NCBI RefSeq assembly: GCF_902706095.1
Contig: NZ_CACSJP010000002.1
Location: 434,001-498,000, forward strand
DNA length: 64,000 bases
Direction of reading: 5' to 3'
Source: Rhizobium sp. 18065
GTDB lineage: Bacteria; Pseudomonadota; Alphaproteobacteria; Rhizobiales; Rhizobiaceae
Part shown: in pieces, positions 1 through 9,505 of the stretch
Position numbering within the stretch: the first letter of the stretch is position 1
Layout: every line of letters begins with the position of its first letter
Program-made: the position numbers and the translations under genes
The notes under the pieces: generated by a model
The model's input: the letters and a program-made list of their open reading frames with translations, nothing else
Databases searched by the model: none
Told to the model about the DNA's origin: nothing

Positions 1-1191
1 CGTCGTCGCGTTCTTGTCGCTGCCCGCAACCTGCCCTGCAATCTGAACACCGCCGCCCTCCCGCACGCGCTGCAAGCCTTCGACGGCAACAACGTCGCCT
101 TCCTTCAGGGCGGAATCGACAAGAACCTGGTCCGAGTTGCGCTGGATGATGCGCACCCGTGTCTTGACCGATTTGTCATCCTTGACCTGCCAGACGAACG
201 AACCTTGCCCGTCCCACTGGACCGCGAGCGGATTGACAGCCGGATAGTGGTCGCCGGCAAACTTCATGGTGACATTGAACGACATGCCGGCCCGCAGCAG
301 GTCGTTGGTGTTATCGATCCGGGCACGAATGCGAATGGTCCGGCTCGCCGGGTCAACGCGGTTATCGACAGCGTCAACCTTGCCGGCGAATACATCGCCC
401 GGTCTCGAAACCGAAATCGCCTCGATCGCCATACCGGCCTTCACCGCCGTCGCGAACCGCTCCGGCGCCCAGAAGTCGACCAGCAACTCGGACCGGTTGT
501 CCAGCGTGACGACATTGCTCGATGTCGTGACATTGTCGCCGATACTCACCCCGACAATACCGATGATCCCGTCGATCGGGGCAACGATGTCGCGGCGCTT
601 GAGATTGAGCTCTGCTGTCGTCAGCGCCAGTTGCGCCTGCTCCAGGGCAATCTGGGCGTCGAGAACTTCAAGCCGCGAGAAGCTCTGAAGGTTGCGGTAG
701 GATTCGGATTTTTCGCTGGCGCTACGCAGCCCGACCTTGGCCAGGTCACGCAAGATGATCTGCTCATCGTCATCGAGCGTGGCGATAACCTGCCCCTTCG
801 TCACCCGTTCCCCCGAGGATACGAGGATCTCGGTGATCGTTCCGGAAGCCTGCGGCATCACGGTCACCGCCTGGATCGCTTCGCCATCGCCGATAGCACT
901 CAGGCGATCGTTCAGAACGCCAACCGTAACCGGCTGGGTGACAATCAGGATCGGCTGGTTGCGGCCACCCTGACGCTGTCCCTGGCCTGCAGTCTGGCCT
1001 TTGCCGCGCGACTGACCCTGTGCCTGCGGTCCTTCACCGGCTGCACCGGAACTTGAAACCATCGCCACCAAGTTCTGCGGCACGCCCATCTGAACCAGCG
1101 TCTGGCCAGCCTGCGGCGAGACATAGACCCAAAGACACAGCCCTGCGAAAAGCAGCAACAGACTGAGACCGAGTTGCTTCCAAAGCGGCAT
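1..1191 (-). CDS. Efflux RND transporter periplasmic adaptor (HlyD/MexA-like), 3' end outside window
   Basis: Periplasmic adaptor (membrane fusion protein) that links an inner-membrane RND pump to an outer-membrane channel. The frame is open from an ATG at 1191 to the left edge (397 codons), so the C-terminus is missing. Residues 1-26 form an uncleaved or cleaved hydrophobic signal segment (about 8-24). A Gly/Gln/Arg-rich linker follows (about 55-80), then the lipoyl half-motif, a coiled-coil hairpin with A-E-L-N-L-K-R-R, and the second lipoyl half 'VAPIDGIVG'. After it come beta-barrel sequences with 'RTIRIRARIDN' and 'LRAGMSF', both typical of the family. The RND pump gene would be expected just beyond the left edge. 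Substrate cannot be inferred. The Gly/Gln linker between signal and barrel is longer than usual in the family. Confidence 0.9.
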   Translation of the reverse strand, partial: MPLWKQLGLSLLLLFAGLCLWVYVSPQAGQTLVQMGVPQNLVAMVSSSGAAGEGPQAQGQSRGKGQTAGQGQRQGGRNQPILIVTQPVTVGVLNDRLSAIGDGEAIQAVTVMPQASGTITEILVSSGERVTKGQVIATLDDDEQIILRDLAKVGLRSASEKSESYRNLQSFSRLEVLDAQIALEQAQLALTTAELNLKRRDIVAPIDGIIGIVGVSIGDNVTTSSNVVTLDNRSELLVDFWAPERFATAVKAGMAIEAISVSRPGDVFAGKVDAVDNRVDPASRTIRIRARIDNTNDLLRAGMSFNVTMKFAGDHYPAVNPLAVQWDGQGSFVWQVKDDKSVKTRVRIIQRNSDQVLVDSALKEGDVVAVEGLQRVREGGGVQIAGQVAGSDKNATT

Positions 1192-1514
1192 GCGGAACTC
1201 CAAATTTATGCAATGAAAATCGTGCTCAACTATCTTGTTTCAAGGGGCCGAATGCAATGCCCGATCATCAAGCTTACTGATTTGTAATATCACGCGAATT
1301 CACGCGACCGTGATTGTCGGTCGTGGCTGACAACGGCGTTTGTGGCCAGATTTCCCACAGCACATGGCGAAAGCATCCTTGCAACCGCTGACACCAGTTT
1401 GCCTCGGCGCCTGCAAGCGCGCCAGCCACAAAAACCGTGAGCAAGCAAGGCGCCTGGAATAAAACCAGAACGCTTTGTCTGGTCTTTCCAGACCGAATCA
1501 CTACATTGAGCCGC
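1192..1514. other. Intergenic region between efflux adaptor and helicase (divergent promoters)
   Basis: This 323-base stretch separates two divergently transcribed genes and must hold both promoters. No convincing gene is present: the open frames here are short and have no supporting start signal. The only structure I see is a small hairpin, cgaccg (1305-1310) pairing with cggtcg (1318-1323), next to repeated cacgcgaa/cacgcgac words at 1291-1306. It could be an operator for an efflux regulator, but nothing shows that directly. Confidence 0.4.
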
Positions 1515-3995
1515 ATGAGTAACGGTTTCGACGACATTCCTTTCTTCGACGAAGAGCCCGCCCCGCGCAAGCCGGTGCAGGCGAAGGGCAGCACCTCTGC
1601 CCCGTCATCCGGCAGCGGGCTGGGTATCGCTGCCCGCGCCATGGCAGCACGCGACCAGGCGCGAATTCCGGATTATCTTTCCGGCCTGAACCCGGAACAG
1701 CGTCTGGCCGTCGAAACCGTCGATGGTCCGCTTCTGGTTCTGGCGGGTGCCGGAACCGGCAAGACCCGCGTCCTGACGACCCGGATCGCCCATATCCTTG
1801 CCACCAACAAGGCCTTCCCGTCTCAGCTTCTCGCCGTCACCTTCACCAACAAGGCGGCACGCGAGATGAAGGAGCGCATCGGCCACCTTGTCGGCGGTGC
1901 CGTCGAAGGCATGCCCTGGCTCGGAACCTTCCACTCGATCGGAGTTAAACTCCTGCGTCGCCATGCCGAACTGGTCGGGCTGTCGTCGGATTTCACCATT
2001 CTCGACACCGATGACGTGGTGCGCCTGATCAAGCAGATCATTCAGGCTGAGGGCCTCGACGACAAGCGCTGGCCGGCCAAACAGTTTGCCGCCATGATCG
2101 ATGGCTGGAAAAACAAGGCGCTCGACCCCGCACAGATCCCCGAAGGTGACGCCCGTGCTTTCGCCAACGGCAAGGGACGCGAACTCTATGCGGCCTATCA
2201 GGCCCGCCTTAAGACCCTGAACGCTTGCGATTTTGGCGATCTCCTGTTGCATCCGATCCGCATGTTCCGTGCCAATCCGGATGTGCTGAAGGAATATCAC
2301 CAGAAATTCAAATATATCCTGGTCGACGAGTATCAGGACACCAACACCGCCCAGTACATGTGGCTCAGGCTGCTGGCCCAGCGCCCCCCCGGCGTGCCGC
2401 AGAATGTCTGTTGTGTCGGTGACGACGACCAGTCGATCTATGGCTGGCGCGGCGCGGAAGTCGACAACATCCTGCGCTTCGACAAGGATTTCCCCGGCGC
2501 GAAAGTGATCAAGCTGGAGCGCAACTATCGCTCGACCGAACATATCCTGGGCGCTGCCGGTCATCTGATTGCCCATAACGAGGGCCGCCTTGGCAAGACG
2601 CTGTTCACCGATCGCGTCGATCCGAATGATGACAAGGTGGTTGTGCACGCCGCCTGGGATTCCGAGGAGGAAGCCCGTGCCGTCGGCGAGGAAATCGAGC
2701 AGTTGCAGCGCAACGAGCACCCGCTCAACAATATGGCGATCCTAGTGCGCGCATCCTTCCAGATGCGCGAGTTCGAAGATCGTTTCGTCACGCTCGGCCT
2801 CAACTACCGCGTCATCGGCGGACCGCGCTTTTACGAACGTCTCGAAATCCGCGATGCCATGGCCTATTTCCGCATGGTCTGCCAACCGGCCGACGATCTC
2901 GCCTTCGAGCGTATCGTCAACACGCCGAAGCGGGGGCTTGGCGATACGACCATCCGCAATCTGCACGACTATGCCCGAGCACGCGACATTCCCATGCTGG
3001 CGGCAGCCGCCGACATCATCGAGACCGATGAGCTGAAGCCGAAGGCGCGTAAGTCACTGTTTGACGTCGTCACCGACTTCCACCGCTGGCAGACGCTGCT
3101 GGAAAACACACCCCATACAGAGCTTGCCGAGCAGATCCTCGACGAGAGCGGCTATACGGCCATGTGGCAGAACGACAAGTCGGCCGAGGCTCCGGGACGA
3201 CTGGAAAACCTGAAGGAACTCGTCCGCTCGATGGAAGCCTTCGAGAGCATGCGCAGCTTCCTCGAACATGTATCTCTGGTGATGGACACCGAGCAGAATG
3301 CCGAGATGGACGCCGTCTCGATCATGACATTGCATTCGGCCAAGGGCCTCGAATTCGAAACCGTCTTTCTCCCCGGCTGGGAAGAAGGCCTCTTCCCGCA
3401 CCAGCGTGCACTGGATGAAGGCGGCCGCTCCGGCCTCGAGGAAGAACGTCGGCTCGCCTATGTCGGCATCACACGTGCCAAGCGGCGCTGCCATATCTGG
3501 TTCGTTTCCAACCGCCGTATTCATGGCCTGTGGCAATCGACCATGCCGTCGCGCTTCCTCGATGAATTGCCGCCGGCCCATGTCGAGGTCGCCGAATCCG
3601 AGACGTCCTACGGTGGCTATGGTCGCAACCCGTACGGCCAGTCGCGCTTCGACAAGCAGGAGCCTTTCCAGAACTCCTATTCGACACCGGGCTGGAAGCG
3701 CGCCCAGGCCAACAAGACCGACGCCACGCGGGACAATTGGGGAAGTCGATCCGGCCACGCCGTTGAACGCATCGGCTATGGTGAAAGCGGCCCGCGCGCG
3801 AAAACCATCGACGGCGACCTGGTGGCAAAATCGACGAGTTACGAGCCTTCGCGCTTCTCGGTCGGCGACCGCGTCTTCCACATCAAGTTCGGCAATGGCA
3901 ACATCGCCTCGATCGAAGGCAACAAGCTGACCATCGACTTCGATCGGGCAGGACAAAAGCGCGTGCTGGACGGGTTTGTCGAAAAGGCAGGCTGA
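1515..3995 (+). CDS. uvrD: ATP-dependent DNA helicase, UvrD/PcrA family
   Basis: Superfamily 1A 3'-5' DNA helicase acting in nucleotide-excision and mismatch repair or replication restart. It is 826 aa from the ATG at 1515 (MSNGFDD); the open frame extends 26 codons upstream without a good start. After a Ser/Pro-rich N-terminal extension (about 50 residues) come the Q-like motif, Walker A AGAGTGKT (about 77-84), DExx box 'VDEYQDT', motif III 'GDDDQSIYGWRGA', motif IV 'LERNYRS', motif V 'TLHSAKGLEFE' and motif VI 'EERRLAYVGITRAK'. The C-terminal ~60 residues form the Tudor-like domain ('GDRVFHIKFGNG'). All helicase motifs look intact. Transcribed alone; the next gene begins 126 bases later. 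UvrD and PcrA cannot be told apart by eye. Confidence 0.95.
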   Translation: MSNGFDDIPFFDEEPAPRKPVQAKGSTSAPSSGSGLGIAARAMAARDQARIPDYLSGLNPEQRLAVETVDGPLLVLAGAGTGKTRVLTTRIAHILATNKAFPSQLLAVTFTNKAAREMKERIGHLVGGAVEGMPWLGTFHSIGVKLLRRHAELVGLSSDFTILDTDDVVRLIKQIIQAEGLDDKRWPAKQFAAMIDGWKNKALDPAQIPEGDARAFANGKGRELYAAYQARLKTLNACDFGDLLLHPIRMFRANPDVLKEYHQKFKYILVDEYQDTNTAQYMWLRLLAQRPPGVPQNVCCVGDDDQSIYGWRGAEVDNILRFDKDFPGAKVIKLERNYRSTEHILGAAGHLIAHNEGRLGKTLFTDRVDPNDDKVVVHAAWDSEEEARAVGEEIEQLQRNEHPLNNMAILVRASFQMREFEDRFVTLGLNYRVIGGPRFYERLEIRDAMAYFRMVCQPADDLAFERIVNTPKRGLGDTTIRNLHDYARARDIPMLAAAADIIETDELKPKARKSLFDVVTDFHRWQTLLENTPHTELAEQILDESGYTAMWQNDKSAEAPGRLENLKELVRSMEAFESMRSFLEHVSLVMDTEQNAEMDAVSIMTLHSAKGLEFETVFLPGWEEGLFPHQRALDEGGRSGLEEERRLAYVGITRAKRRCHIWFVSNRRIHGLWQSTMPSRFLDELPPAHVEVAESETSYGGYGRNPYGQSRFDKQEPFQNSYSTPGWKRAQANKTDATRDNWGSRSGHAVERIGYGESGPRAKTIDGDLVAKSTSYEPSRFSVGDRVFHIKFGNGNIASIEGNKLTIDFDRAGQKRVLDGFVEKAG

Positions 3996-4121
3996 GGAAG
4001 GCTTGGCTGCCTGCGAGGCGGCACATTGCTTGACCCATGCCCAAAGCCTGTTAGGAGGCATGGTATTATTCGCTCACCCGTTTTGTCGGAGATCGCCTTG
4101 CATTTTCTGCCCAAGAGCCAG

Positions 4122-4868
4122 ATGACGCTGTCCGTCTACCTGATCAACATGGACGGCGCGACGGATCGCCTCGCGGCGATGAGCGAAAAGCTTCAGGCTG
4201 CAAGCCTCGAATACGAGCGCGTTCCCGGCGTCAATGGACGCGCGATCAGCTTTCCGATCAAGGAATTCAGCGAACTGTCCTACAAGCTGCTGCATGGACG
4301 ACGGACCACGCCTGCCGAAGTCGGCTGCTATCTCAGCCATGTCGATTGTGCCCGGCGTCTGCTTGCCGGCCACGCGGACCTCGGGCTGATCCTCGAAGAC
4401 GACGTATCCTTCGAGCCTGACTTCCTCAACAGCGTCGATTGCGCTGCCATGCACCCCACCGATTGGGACATCCTGCGCCTGACGACGGTGAACCGTGGCC
4501 GGAAATACCCATTCAAGAAACTGGAAAATGGCCGCTCTCTGGCCCTTGCGCTGACGCGGGAAAAAGGTGCCGGCGCCTATGTCATCAATCGCGAAGCAGC
4601 ACGCTGGATCATCAATCGGCTGCTTCCGATGCGGCTTGCCTATGACATCGCGTTTGATCTGGAATATCTCGACGGCCTCAAGGCTGCCTTCGTTGACCCG
4701 CAACCGGCCAGCCAGTATTCGGAACACGAAACCCAGATCCAGAGCAACATGCAGCAATACAAGCTGCCGCGCTGGCGTTACCTGACGGTTCTGCCCTATC
4801 GCGCGTATCTGGAAGTGTCCCGCTTCTTTTCGCGCGGCTTCCAGCTGCTGAGAAACAGGTTCTTCTAA
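4122..4868 (+). CDS. Glycosyltransferase family 25 (LPS-type) protein
   Basis: Family GT25 glycosyltransferase, a group that adds sugars during lipooligosaccharide or surface-polysaccharide synthesis. From the ATG at 4122 it is 248 aa. Family landmarks are the N-terminal 'YLINMDGATDRL', the 'EVGCYLSH' segment, the acidic metal/sugar-nucleotide motif 'LILEDDVSF', and 'GAGAYVINREAA'. A TTG at 4098 in the same frame has a better-placed GGAG at 4088-4091, so the true start may be eight codons upstream. No other polysaccharide gene is adjacent, so the acceptor is unknown. Confidence 0.85.
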   Translation: MTLSVYLINMDGATDRLAAMSEKLQAASLEYERVPGVNGRAISFPIKEFSELSYKLLHGRRTTPAEVGCYLSHVDCARRLLAGHADLGLILEDDVSFEPDFLNSVDCAAMHPTDWDILRLTTVNRGRKYPFKKLENGRSLALALTREKGAGAYVINREAARWIINRLLPMRLAYDIAFDLEYLDGLKAAFVDPQPASQYSEHETQIQSNMQQYKLPRWRYLTVLPYRAYLEVSRFFSRGFQLLRNRFF

Positions 4869-4917
4869 CTGAAATCTGCAGAGCGCATCGTGAACCGCGA
4901 GATCGGATTTGTGAGCC

Positions 4918-5196
4918 TCAGCCGCGCGCTTCTTCGCCCCGATGAAGCCACATCAGCTCCATCTGCACAGCTGCCTGAAAATCCATGATCTCGACCCGCA
5001 TCTCGTCTTCCGGGCAGCCAAGCGAGAGAAGCTCGCTGCCGAGTGCGCGGCATGTCGTCTTCCAGAATTCGACTGCTGCATAGCCATTCAGGCGATCAAG
5101 CTCGACAGCCGAGCGACGCACTAGATCCGTGCGGTTCGCAAGCGGGAAAAAGGCGATGGACGGGTTGGTCTGGCCGATCATGGCTTGGTCACTCAT
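4918..5196 (-). CDS. DUF6074-like small protein
   Basis: A 92-aa cytoplasmic-looking protein without signal peptide or membrane segment. The pattern (proline-rich short N-terminus, 'FPLANRTDLVRRSA', conserved Trp in 'AVEFWKTTCRALG', acidic C-terminal helix) matches what I recall of DUF6074, a small family common in rhizobia, often in several copies. Function unknown. It is monocistronic, and lies downstream of the terminator at 5303-5334 that isolates it from gcd. The ATG at 5196 is the only good start. Confidence 0.65.
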   Translation of the reverse strand: MSDQAMIGQTNPSIAFFPLANRTDLVRRSAVELDRLNGYAAVEFWKTTCRALGSELLSLGCPEDEMRVEIMDFQAAVQMELMWLHRGEEARG

Positions 5197-5302
5197 GCGA
5201 ATACATCCTCACGTTACGTGAATGTGTGTAGAATCACATGGTTAATGTTTGGTTTCCTTTGGCCACCTTCAGCCGAATCGGTCGAAAAACTGCGCTAAAA
5301 CG

Positions 5303-5334
5303 AAACCCTCCGGGCTTTTACGCCCGAAGGGTTT
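5303..5334 (-). terminator. Rho-independent terminator of glucose dehydrogenase gene
   Basis: Inverted repeat with a 13-base stem (5303-5315 against 5322-5334, one mismatch) and a 6-base loop. Read on the minus strand the stem is followed by TTTT. It sits 28 bases beyond the stop of the minus-strand gene ending at 5362. Confidence 0.8.
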
Positions 5335-5361
5335 CTCTTCATCGCTGTGACATGGCCGAAC

Positions 5362-7701
5362 TCAGTCCGGCAATTTATAGGCGATCACATAGTCGCCCGG
5401 CTTGGTGCCAACCGATCCATGACCGCCTGCGACCATCACCACATACTGCTTGCCGTTGTCGAGCGCATAGGTCATCGGCGTCGCCTGGCCACCGGCCGGC
5501 AGCCTGGCTTCCCAGAGCTGAATACCGCTCGTCAGATCATAGGCGCGCAGGTAGTCGTCCACGGCCGCCCCGAGGAAGGCGACACCGCCCTTGGTGATCA
5601 TCGGCCCGCCGATCCCCGGCACCCCGACCTTCAACGGCAGCGGCAAGGGTGTCATGTCATAAACCGTGCCGTTACGATGCTGATAGGCAACCTTGCCGGT
5701 GCGCAGATCGACGCCTGCGACGGTGCCCCAGGGCGGAGCCTGGCAGGGAATGCCGATCGGAGACAGGAATGGCCCCATGTAGACGCCGTAAGGTGCGCCT
5801 TCATTGCGGTTCAGCCCCTGCTCCGAGCCCTTTTCGCCCTCGCCCTTCGGTGCGATTTCCGATCTAGGCACCAGGCGCGAGGTGAAGGCGAGATAGGTCG
5901 GCATGCCGAACATCACCTGCCGCTCCGGATCGACCGCGACCGAGCCCCAGTTGAACGTACCGAAATTGCCCGGGTAGACCAGCGTGCCCTCCAGCGACGG
6001 CGGCGTATACTGGCCCTCGTATTTCAGCTTGTGGAAGGCGATGCGGCACATCATCTGATCGATGATGCTGAGCCCCCACATATCACTCTCGACCATTGTC
6101 TTCGGCCGGAAGCTGAGATCGGAGATCGGCTGCGTCGGCGATGCAAAGTCTTCCTCGATTGCGCCTCCAGGTGCCGGAATTTCCTTCACAGGGATAATCG
6201 GTTCGCCGGTCCGCCGATCGAGCACATAGATATCGCCCTGCTTGGTCGGCCCGACCAGTGCCGGCACCGGGGTGCCTTCGGCATTGGTGATATCCAGCAG
6301 CACCGGTTGCGCCGGAACGTCCATATCCCAGAGATCGTGATGGACGGTCTGACGCACCCAGCGATCCGCGCCGGTATCGAGATCAAGCGCCACGATCGAG
6401 GACGAGTATTTCTCGACATTTGCGCTTCGCCCCATGCCGAGCTGGTCAGGAACCTGATTGCCAAGCGGAATGTAGACGAGACCCAGTTGCTCATCGACGG
6501 AAAAGACCGACCAGCTGTTCGGCGAATTCGCCGTATAGGTCTGGCCCGGGCCGATCGGCTGTGTCTGACCCGGATTGCCGGCGTCCCAATTCCAGATCAG
6601 GGCGCCCGTGTTGACGTCAAATGCGCGGATGACGCCGGATTGCGACTGTGTCGAGTAATTGTCGTTGACAGCACCGCCAACGATAATCTTGCCGTCAGCG
6701 ATCACCGGCGGAGATGTCGAATAATAGTAGCCGGCCGGGTTATACGGCATGCCTTGTTCAAGACGCAGCGTACCAGCGTCGGCAAAGCCTGGGCAGATAG
6801 CGCCGGTCTCGGCGTCGAGAGCGATCAGGCGCGCGTCGGAAGTCGGCAGATAAACGCGTGCAGCACAGCTTGTTCCAGCGGCAGCAGCCGGATCCGCGTA
6901 ATAGGTCACACCTCGGCATGTCTGGTGCTGACGGTCCGGGTTCAGGCCCGCATTCGGGTCGAATTTCCATTTTTCCTTGCCGGTCTCGGCATCGATGGCA
7001 ATCGCCCAATTGTGCGGGGTGCAGATATAGAGTGTATTACCGACTTTCAGCGGCGTCACCTGATACGTTGTCTCGCCGACATCGTCAGGCAACTTCACGT
7101 CGCCGGTCTGGTAAGTCCAGGCGACTTCGAGCTGATCGACGTTTTCGGTGTTGATCTGCGTCAATGGCGAATAGCGCTGGCCATAAGGCGTGCGGCCATA
7201 CTGATGCCAGTCGCCATCCGGTACATCGCCGCCAAGGCTCGGTGCGGCAGCAACCTGTTCGGTCGGCAAGGAGCCCGAACGGTCATAGGGGTCCTGCGTC
7301 ATCGAGAACACAGCGACGACGACAGCCGCGAGCGCCGGAAGCGCAAGCGGCCAGACATTCGCAGCAACCCGACCACGGCGATGGAGCGGCCCAAGCTGGC
7401 GTCGAAGCGCCGGCAGCATCAGCCACAGGCCGAGTACCACGACGAGGCCACCGCGCGTCCCGAGTTGCCACCAGTCAAATCCGACCTCCCAGATAGCCCA
7501 TGTCAGGCTGCCGACGATGAACAGGCCATAAAGCCAAAGAGTTTCGGCCCGCCGGCGCAACAGCAACACGGCGGTCAGGAGCAGGACGATACCTGCGATG
7601 AGATAATAGAGGCTGCCTCCAAGCATCAAAAGCTGCCCGCCACCCACGGCAAGCACCAGCCCCAGCACGCCAAAAATTATGGCGGTAATGGTGATCAGCA
7701 T
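5362..7701 (-). CDS. gcd: Membrane-bound PQQ-dependent glucose dehydrogenase
   Basis: Quinoprotein dehydrogenase of the glucose/quinate/shikimate family that oxidises aldoses in the periplasm and passes electrons to ubiquinone. It is 779 aa from ATG 7701; a TTG two codons upstream is also in frame, but CGGA fits the ATG. Residues 1 to ~140 hold five hydrophobic segments, the usual membrane anchor. The remainder is the periplasmic eight-bladed propeller with 'DGDWHQYGRTPYGQRYSPL', 'NVDQLEVAWTYQTGD', 'TCRGVTYY', 'DLWDMDVPAQPVL' and the C-terminal 'GKQYVVMVAGGHGS'. Length matches family size. No pqq biosynthesis gene lies in the window. It is transcribed alone, divergent from pncA, and ends at a terminator. 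Confidence 0.93.
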   Translation of the reverse strand: MLITITAIIFGVLGLVLAVGGGQLLMLGGSLYYLIAGIVLLLTAVLLLRRRAETLWLYGLFIVGSLTWAIWEVGFDWWQLGTRGGLVVVLGLWLMLPALRRQLGPLHRRGRVAANVWPLALPALAAVVVAVFSMTQDPYDRSGSLPTEQVAAAPSLGGDVPDGDWHQYGRTPYGQRYSPLTQINTENVDQLEVAWTYQTGDVKLPDDVGETTYQVTPLKVGNTLYICTPHNWAIAIDAETGKEKWKFDPNAGLNPDRQHQTCRGVTYYADPAAAAGTSCAARVYLPTSDARLIALDAETGAICPGFADAGTLRLEQGMPYNPAGYYYSTSPPVIADGKIIVGGAVNDNYSTQSQSGVIRAFDVNTGALIWNWDAGNPGQTQPIGPGQTYTANSPNSWSVFSVDEQLGLVYIPLGNQVPDQLGMGRSANVEKYSSSIVALDLDTGADRWVRQTVHHDLWDMDVPAQPVLLDITNAEGTPVPALVGPTKQGDIYVLDRRTGEPIIPVKEIPAPGGAIEEDFASPTQPISDLSFRPKTMVESDMWGLSIIDQMMCRIAFHKLKYEGQYTPPSLEGTLVYPGNFGTFNWGSVAVDPERQVMFGMPTYLAFTSRLVPRSEIAPKGEGEKGSEQGLNRNEGAPYGVYMGPFLSPIGIPCQAPPWGTVAGVDLRTGKVAYQHRNGTVYDMTPLPLPLKVGVPGIGGPMITKGGVAFLGAAVDDYLRAYDLTSGIQLWEARLPAGGQATPMTYALDNGKQYVVMVAGGHGSVGTKPGDYVIAYKLPD

Positions 7702-7914
7702 TTCCAATTCCGTTCATTCTAAAATGGATCGAAGCGCCTCCGAATGGAGGCGCATGACCATGCGGCAACGCACAAAACTGCCGATTGTTCCATGCTGTTT
7801 GGAAAATCGATTTCATCACCGCCATACTGGAAATCGGCAAAATGCGGCGAACGCGCTTGAACAGCGTTGCCTGAACCGTCATCCTGCACTGCACACAAGC
7901 GCTGGGGAGCGTCC

Positions 7915-8541
7915 ATGACCAAGGCCTTATTGTTGATCGACATTCAAAACGGGTTCTGTCCGGGCGGCAATCTGCCCGTTGCAGACGGCGATATCGTGGT
8001 TCCGATTGCCAACAACCTGATGGAAAGCGGTCGCTATGATCTGATCGTTGCCTCCCAGGACTGGCACCCTGCCGATCACGGCAGCTTCGCCTCGCAACAT
8101 CCCGGAAAACTGCCCTTCGACATGGGAGAACTGTCGGGCCAGCCACAGGTCATGTGGCCGGACCACTGCATTCAGGGAACACCCGACGCCGCCTTTCATC
8201 CTGAACTGCTGACCGCAAAAATCGACTATGTGCAGAAAAAAGGGCAAGACCCTGCCGCCGACAGCTACTCCGCCTTTCGCGACAATGGCCATGCGGCCCT
8301 GACGGGCCTCGCCGCATATCTGATCTCCAAGGACGTGACGGAACTCGACGTCATGGGCCTTGCAACCGACTACTGCGTCAAGTTCTCGGCCCTGGATGCG
8401 GTCGATATGCTGCCTGGCGTCAAGGTCCGCCTGATTGCCGACGGTTGCCGCGGCATCGATCCCAAAGGTGTTGAAGCGGCAATCGAGACAATGCGCGAGG
8501 CCGGCGTCGGCATCATCGAGAGCAGCGGAATCACCCTCTGA
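7915..8541 (+). CDS. pncA: Nicotinamidase / pyrazinamidase
   Basis: Hydrolyses nicotinamide to nicotinate and ammonia in the NAD salvage pathway. The protein is 208 aa from ATG 7915, preceded by GGGGA. Cysteine-hydrolase triad residues are visible: Asp9 (LLIDIQNGF), the Lys in 'QKKGQDP', and Cys in 'ATDYCVKFSA'. Metal-binding residues occur in 'SQDWHPADHGSF'. The cis-peptide neighbourhood and 'DGCRGID' are also typical. It stands 90 bases before panC on the same strand, so it may share a transcript with the pantothenate genes. Confidence 0.95.
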   Translation: MTKALLLIDIQNGFCPGGNLPVADGDIVVPIANNLMESGRYDLIVASQDWHPADHGSFASQHPGKLPFDMGELSGQPQVMWPDHCIQGTPDAAFHPELLTAKIDYVQKKGQDPAADSYSAFRDNGHAALTGLAAYLISKDVTELDVMGLATDYCVKFSALDAVDMLPGVKVRLIADGCRGIDPKGVEAAIETMREAGVGIIESSGITL

Positions 8542-8631
8542 GCAGATGACTGCAAACGATTCGTGCGATTGCCTTTTTTGACGCCACGGGTTAGAGCCCG
8601 AGCCAATGAAAAGTCAGGGAGGACGCCGATC

Positions 8632-9504
8632 ATGGAAATTATCACCACGATCGCCGCATTGCGCGACAAGCTCGCGCCCCACCGCCGCGCCGGTCAGGCG
8701 ATTGGCCTGGTACCGACCATGGGCTACCTTCACCAGGGCCACCTGAGCCTTGTCGCGCATGCAAAGGGCGAGAACGACGTCACGGTCGTGTCGATCTTCG
8801 TCAACCCGCTGCAATTTGGCAAAAACGAGGATCTCGACAAGTATCCACGCGATCTCGCTCGCGACAGCGCCATGCTGGAAAAGGCGGGCGTCGATTTCAT
8901 TTTTGCGCCCGGCGTCACCGACATGTATCCCGAGCCGATGCAGACGGTTGTCGACCTGCCGAAGCTCGGCTCCGAACTCGAGGGCGAAGCCCGCCCTGGC
9001 CATTTCGCCGGCGTTGCCACGGTGGTGACCAAGCTCTTCAACATCGTCCAGCCCGATGCCGCCTATTTCGGCGAGAAGGACTACCAGCAGGTGACGATCA
9101 TCCAGAAAATGGTCCAGGACCTCGCCCTCCCCGTCCGCATCGTCCCGGTCGAAACAGTGCGTGAAACAGACGGCCTCGCCTGTTCCTCGCGCAATGTCTA
9201 CCTGTCGAAAGAAGAGCGCGACGCCGCCGTCATCGTCCCGAAGGCTTTGGCCGAAGCCGATCGCCTTCTGCTTACCGGCATTCGCGACGTGAAGACGCTG
9301 GAGGCACGGCTGACCGACTTCCTCAAGACAGAACCGCTGGCCATTCCCGAAGTCGTTGCCATCCGCCACCCGGCAACGCTTGCAAAGCTGGAGACAATCG
9401 AAGGCCCTGCCCTCGTGCTTCTTTTCGTGCGCTTCGGCAAGACCAAACTCCTCGACAATCGCGTCATCGGCCACCAGGCCAACGCCGGCATGGAGGCCGC
9501 CTGA
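8632..9504 (+). CDS. panC: Pantothenate synthetase (pantoate-beta-alanine ligase)
   Basis: Joins pantoate and beta-alanine with ATP to give pantothenate, the coenzyme A precursor. The protein is 290 aa from the ATG at 8632, with GGGAGGA upstream; the open frame extends further 5' but lacks conserved sequence. Nucleotidyltransferase-fold signatures are present: '[15 protein letters not shown]' with HxGH, 'FVNPLQFG', 'GEKDYQQ' and the KMSKS-equivalent '[12 protein letters not shown]'. It is followed by panB with one base between stop and start, so the two are co-translated. Confidence 0.97.
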   Translation: MEIITTIAALRDKLAPHRRAGQAIGLVPTMGYLHQGHLSLVAHAKGENDVTVVSIFVNPLQFGKNEDLDKYPRDLARDSAMLEKAGVDFIFAPGVTDMYPEPMQTVVDLPKLGSELEGEARPGHFAGVATVVTKLFNIVQPDAAYFGEKDYQQVTIIQKMVQDLALPVRIVPVETVRETDGLACSSRNVYLSKEERDAAVIVPKALAEADRLLLTGIRDVKTLEARLTDFLKTEPLAIPEVVAIRHPATLAKLETIEGPALVLLFVRFGKTKLLDNRVIGHQANAGMEAA

Positions 9505-9505
9505 C

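Noticed and set aside
5347..7722. 791-codon open frame on the plus strand
   Set aside because: It lies entirely opposite gcd, which has full family motifs. The frame mirrors G+C-rich codon positions and has an Arg/His-rich composition without any fold signature.
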